This document shows, in pieces, positions 62,720 to 64,000 of a stretch of 64,000 bases of DNA. The translations under genes were made by a program, and so were the position numbers. Position 1 is the stretch's first letter. Each line of letters starts with the position of its first letter. The DNA lies in contig NZ_NFJC01000003.1 of assembly GCF_002159665.1 (NCBI RefSeq), forward strand, positions 62,001-126,000, in the 5' to 3' direction. The notes beneath the pieces are model-generated. The model made no database searches and was not told where the DNA came from. It saw nothing but the letters and a program-made list of their open reading frames with translations. The DNA comes from Desulfovibrio sp. An276. GTDB lineage: Bacteria > Desulfobacterota > Desulfovibrionia > Desulfovibrionales > Desulfovibrionaceae.

Positions 62720-62955
62720 AACCTCGGCCAGATGGTCGGTTAAAGTCTCCTTCGCCAATGTTGGAAGGGGTTTTGTATGTCAGCCGCACAGCCCACAACC
62801 CTTAGGGCATTTAACGACTGACCGCAGCGCGCCGGACTAGAAGTAACATCCTGCGGTGCCTACATGTTCCCAACCAACGTAGTCGCCTTTCGGCAGACTG
62901 AGGCTAGTCAACCAGGCTTTTGCAAGCCTCGGCCTTTGAGGCCGGGGTAGTTGAC
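62720..62955 (-). ncRNA. IscB omega RNA (HEARO)
   Basis: The 236 bases upstream of iscB on the minus strand are gene-free and highly structured. The 5' end shows GTCAAC...GTTGAC closing a stem (62955-62950 with 62912-62907) around the typical TACCCCGGCC / GGCCGAGG and GCTTGCAAAAGCC hairpins. This is the HEARO/omega-RNA layout. The guide would be the roughly 16 bases just 5' of it, about 62956-62972, that is, flanking host DNA. The 3' end near the iscB start is estimated. Confidence 0.82.
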
Positions 62956-63144
62956 GAAAAAATCCGGGCGCTTTTGCGCCGCCTCCTTGATGCTGATTCT
63001 ATTGATTCCTTCTGTCCCTTGTCCAGACAGTTTCTGTTTCAGGAAATTTTGCAAAATTTGAAATCTGATTTCTTTTTCAGTATCAACAACACATTCCCTG
63101 CTTTCGGGAACAAACATCCGGATCTTTCCGGCAAGGAGACATGA
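62956..63144. other. flank of the IscB element
   Basis: No supported gene. It includes the presumed guide-determining flank (62956-62972) and the ribosome site of the next gene. A 74-codon plus-strand frame at 62920-63144 overlaps the omega RNA and has no ribosome site. Confidence 0.4.
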
Positions 63145-63456
63145 ATGGCAAGTTTGTTCGGCAGTTCCAGCGATATGGTGATTCAACCCGTGGCCGAGAA
63201 CGGCTGCGAGTATCTGCTCGCCATAGACGAAAAGGGCCTCTATCTCACCACCAGCAAATACGTGGACACCAACATGGCGGATCCCAATCGCTACACAGGC
63301 GCCAGAGTCGGCATGGACAAGCGTCTTGCCGCCCTGGGGCTTAATGCTGCGGAGTTGACATCCGCCAACCAGCATAGGGTGAAGAAGCTGGGCGAAGGCG
63401 AGATGAAGAAGAAGGTCAACCCGCTGAAGGCCTCGAAAAGAGCCATGCGTGGCTAA
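63145..63456 (+). CDS. conserved hypothetical protein, 103 aa
   Basis: A small soluble protein. AAGGAG stands about 8 bases before the ATG at 63145 (an ATG in another frame lies 4 bases upstream). The N-half is beta-like (DMVIQPVAENGCEYLLAIDEKGLYL), the C-half is basic and helical (VKKLGEGEMKKKVNPLKASKRAMRG). I recognise no family. A terminator follows, so it is probably monocistronic. Confidence 0.65.
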   Translation: MASLFGSSSDMVIQPVAENGCEYLLAIDEKGLYLTTSKYVDTNMADPNRYTGARVGMDKRLAALGLNAAELTSANQHRVKKLGEGEMKKKVNPLKASKRAMRG

Positions 63457-63478
63457 AGCCCCAAGGGGCCAAAGCCGG

Positions 63479-63515
63479 CAAGGGCAGCCCGCGACACGCA
63501 GGCTGCCCTTGTCTT
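63479..63515. terminator. rho-independent terminator
   Basis: CAAGGGCAGCC pairs with GGCTGCCCTTG over an 11-base loop and is followed by TCTTTT on the plus strand. It lies between the small gene and queC, which converge on it. Confidence 0.8.
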
Positions 63516-63546
63516 TTGGAATATGCCGAAAAGGCGGATATGCGCA

Positions 63547-64000
63547 CTATTTGAGGCCAAGCCTTGCCGCCCGAACAAGGAGCGGATCCTCAACGCCTGC
63601 CTCGGCAAAGCCGTGGGCCCTGAGTACGCAGGAATGGCATTTGCCGCAGGGAGGGAAGACGCCTGCGTAGCAGGTGTGGGTATAGGCCATGGCTTCCATG
63701 CACCCCGGCAGGGACTGGGCAAGCGCTATGGTCTCGGCCTTGGACTTGTGAATGAGGGGGGTATGCAAGCGAAAGGCGCCAGCGTCTCCCTTTTCCAGAC
63801 CCAGGGCCAGATTGATAGTGTCTTCCTGAGACCTTACAAAGGCTTCGCGGCAGTCCGGGTAGTTGGCGTTGTCTTCCTCGTCCACCCCGGTCACAAGGTT
63901 GTTGCAGCCCTTGGCAAAGGCTATGTTTGCGGCAAGGGTCAGGAAAAAGGCGTTGCGCATGGGCACAAAGGTCGTTTCTATGCGTTTGCCAACCTCTTTT
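63547..64000 (-). CDS. queC: 7-cyano-7-deazaguanine synthase QueC (C-terminal part)
   Basis: The last 151 residues of QueC; the N-terminus lies beyond the window edge. Visible are FVPMRNAFFLTLAANIAFAKG, TGVDEEDNANYPDCREAFV, and the zinc-site cysteines in HTCYAGVFPPCGKCHSCVLR. QueC converts 7-carboxy-7-deazaguanine to preQ0 for queuosine synthesis, using ATP and ammonia. The frame runs open to 64000. Confidence 0.94.
   Translation of the reverse strand, partial: KEVGKRIETTFVPMRNAFFLTLAANIAFAKGCNNLVTGVDEEDNANYPDCREAFVRSQEDTINLALGLEKGDAGAFRLHTPLIHKSKAETIALAQSLPGCMEAMAYTHTCYAGVFPPCGKCHSCVLRAHGFAEAGVEDPLLVRAARLGLK

Noticed and set aside
62920-63144. 74-codon plus-strand frame near the IscB element
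   Set aside because: Overlaps the omega-RNA region and lacks a ribosome site.

Overview
The window looks like a chromosomal piece of a sulfate- or sulfonate-respiring Desulfovibrionaceae-type bacterium. The evidence is a split-Soret cytochrome c, a secreted CbiK cobaltochelatase behind a cobalamin riboswitch, a SulP anion permease, a selenocysteine-containing SelD, a TRAP-linked glycyl-radical enzyme locus and many molybdenum-cofactor genes. Core genes are GC-rich. Accessory stretches (about 5.8-6.9, 12.7-13.2, 14.4-16.0, 42.7-44.8 and 51.5-52.5 kb) are AT-rich, which suggests separate acquisition.

Layout. 0-5 kb: SulP permease, a sodium/solute symporter with its small accessory protein, tRNA-Leu(GAG) and split-Soret cytochrome c. 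5.3-16 kb: the most interesting locus. It is a minus-strand operon of TRAP binding protein, TRAP permease (fused QM), glycyl-radical enzyme, its radical-SAM activase, an amidohydrolase-fold protein without the usual metal ligands, a lactonase-like metallo-beta-lactamase protein and a short-chain dehydrogenase, with a divergent Crp/Fnr-type regulator. The glycyl-radical enzyme keeps, at one constant offset, the residues I recall for isethionate sulfite-lyase, so a sulfonate C-S lyase is the best call. The last three enzymes are not part of the isethionate pathway I know. 16-25 kb: housekeeping and unknown genes (MerR, MlaC-like, lipoprotein, TPR, phosphopantetheinyl transferase, a FliF/FliG-like membrane protein, exonuclease, FtsH, LapG-like protease).

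25.4-32.6 kb: a complete trp operon (trpE-G/D-C-F-B-A) with a Trp-Trp-Trp leader peptide and attenuator. 32.7-42.4 kb: a zinc-binding-protein gene, an Rpn remnant, molybdenum genes (molbindin, moaA, moaC, moeA) around an NhaC antiporter and a methyltransferase, and an amino-acid binding protein. 42.6-46.3 kb: a duplicated AT-rich repeat module and two AlbA/Schlafen-type ATP-binding proteins. 46.4-52.4 kb: SPFH protein, SelD (UGA-encoded selenocysteine), NfeD, MobA and two AAA ATPases, one interrupted by a single in-frame TAA.

52.7-56.8 kb: cobalamin riboswitch, cbiK, cbiL, a Gate-domain membrane protein and larB. 56.9-60.6 kb: a decayed small gene and a five-gene oxidoreductase cluster. 60.9-64 kb: a membrane protein, an IscB RNA-guided nuclease with its omega RNA, a small unknown gene and the end of queC running off the window. 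All calls come from reading the sequence; no database search was run.
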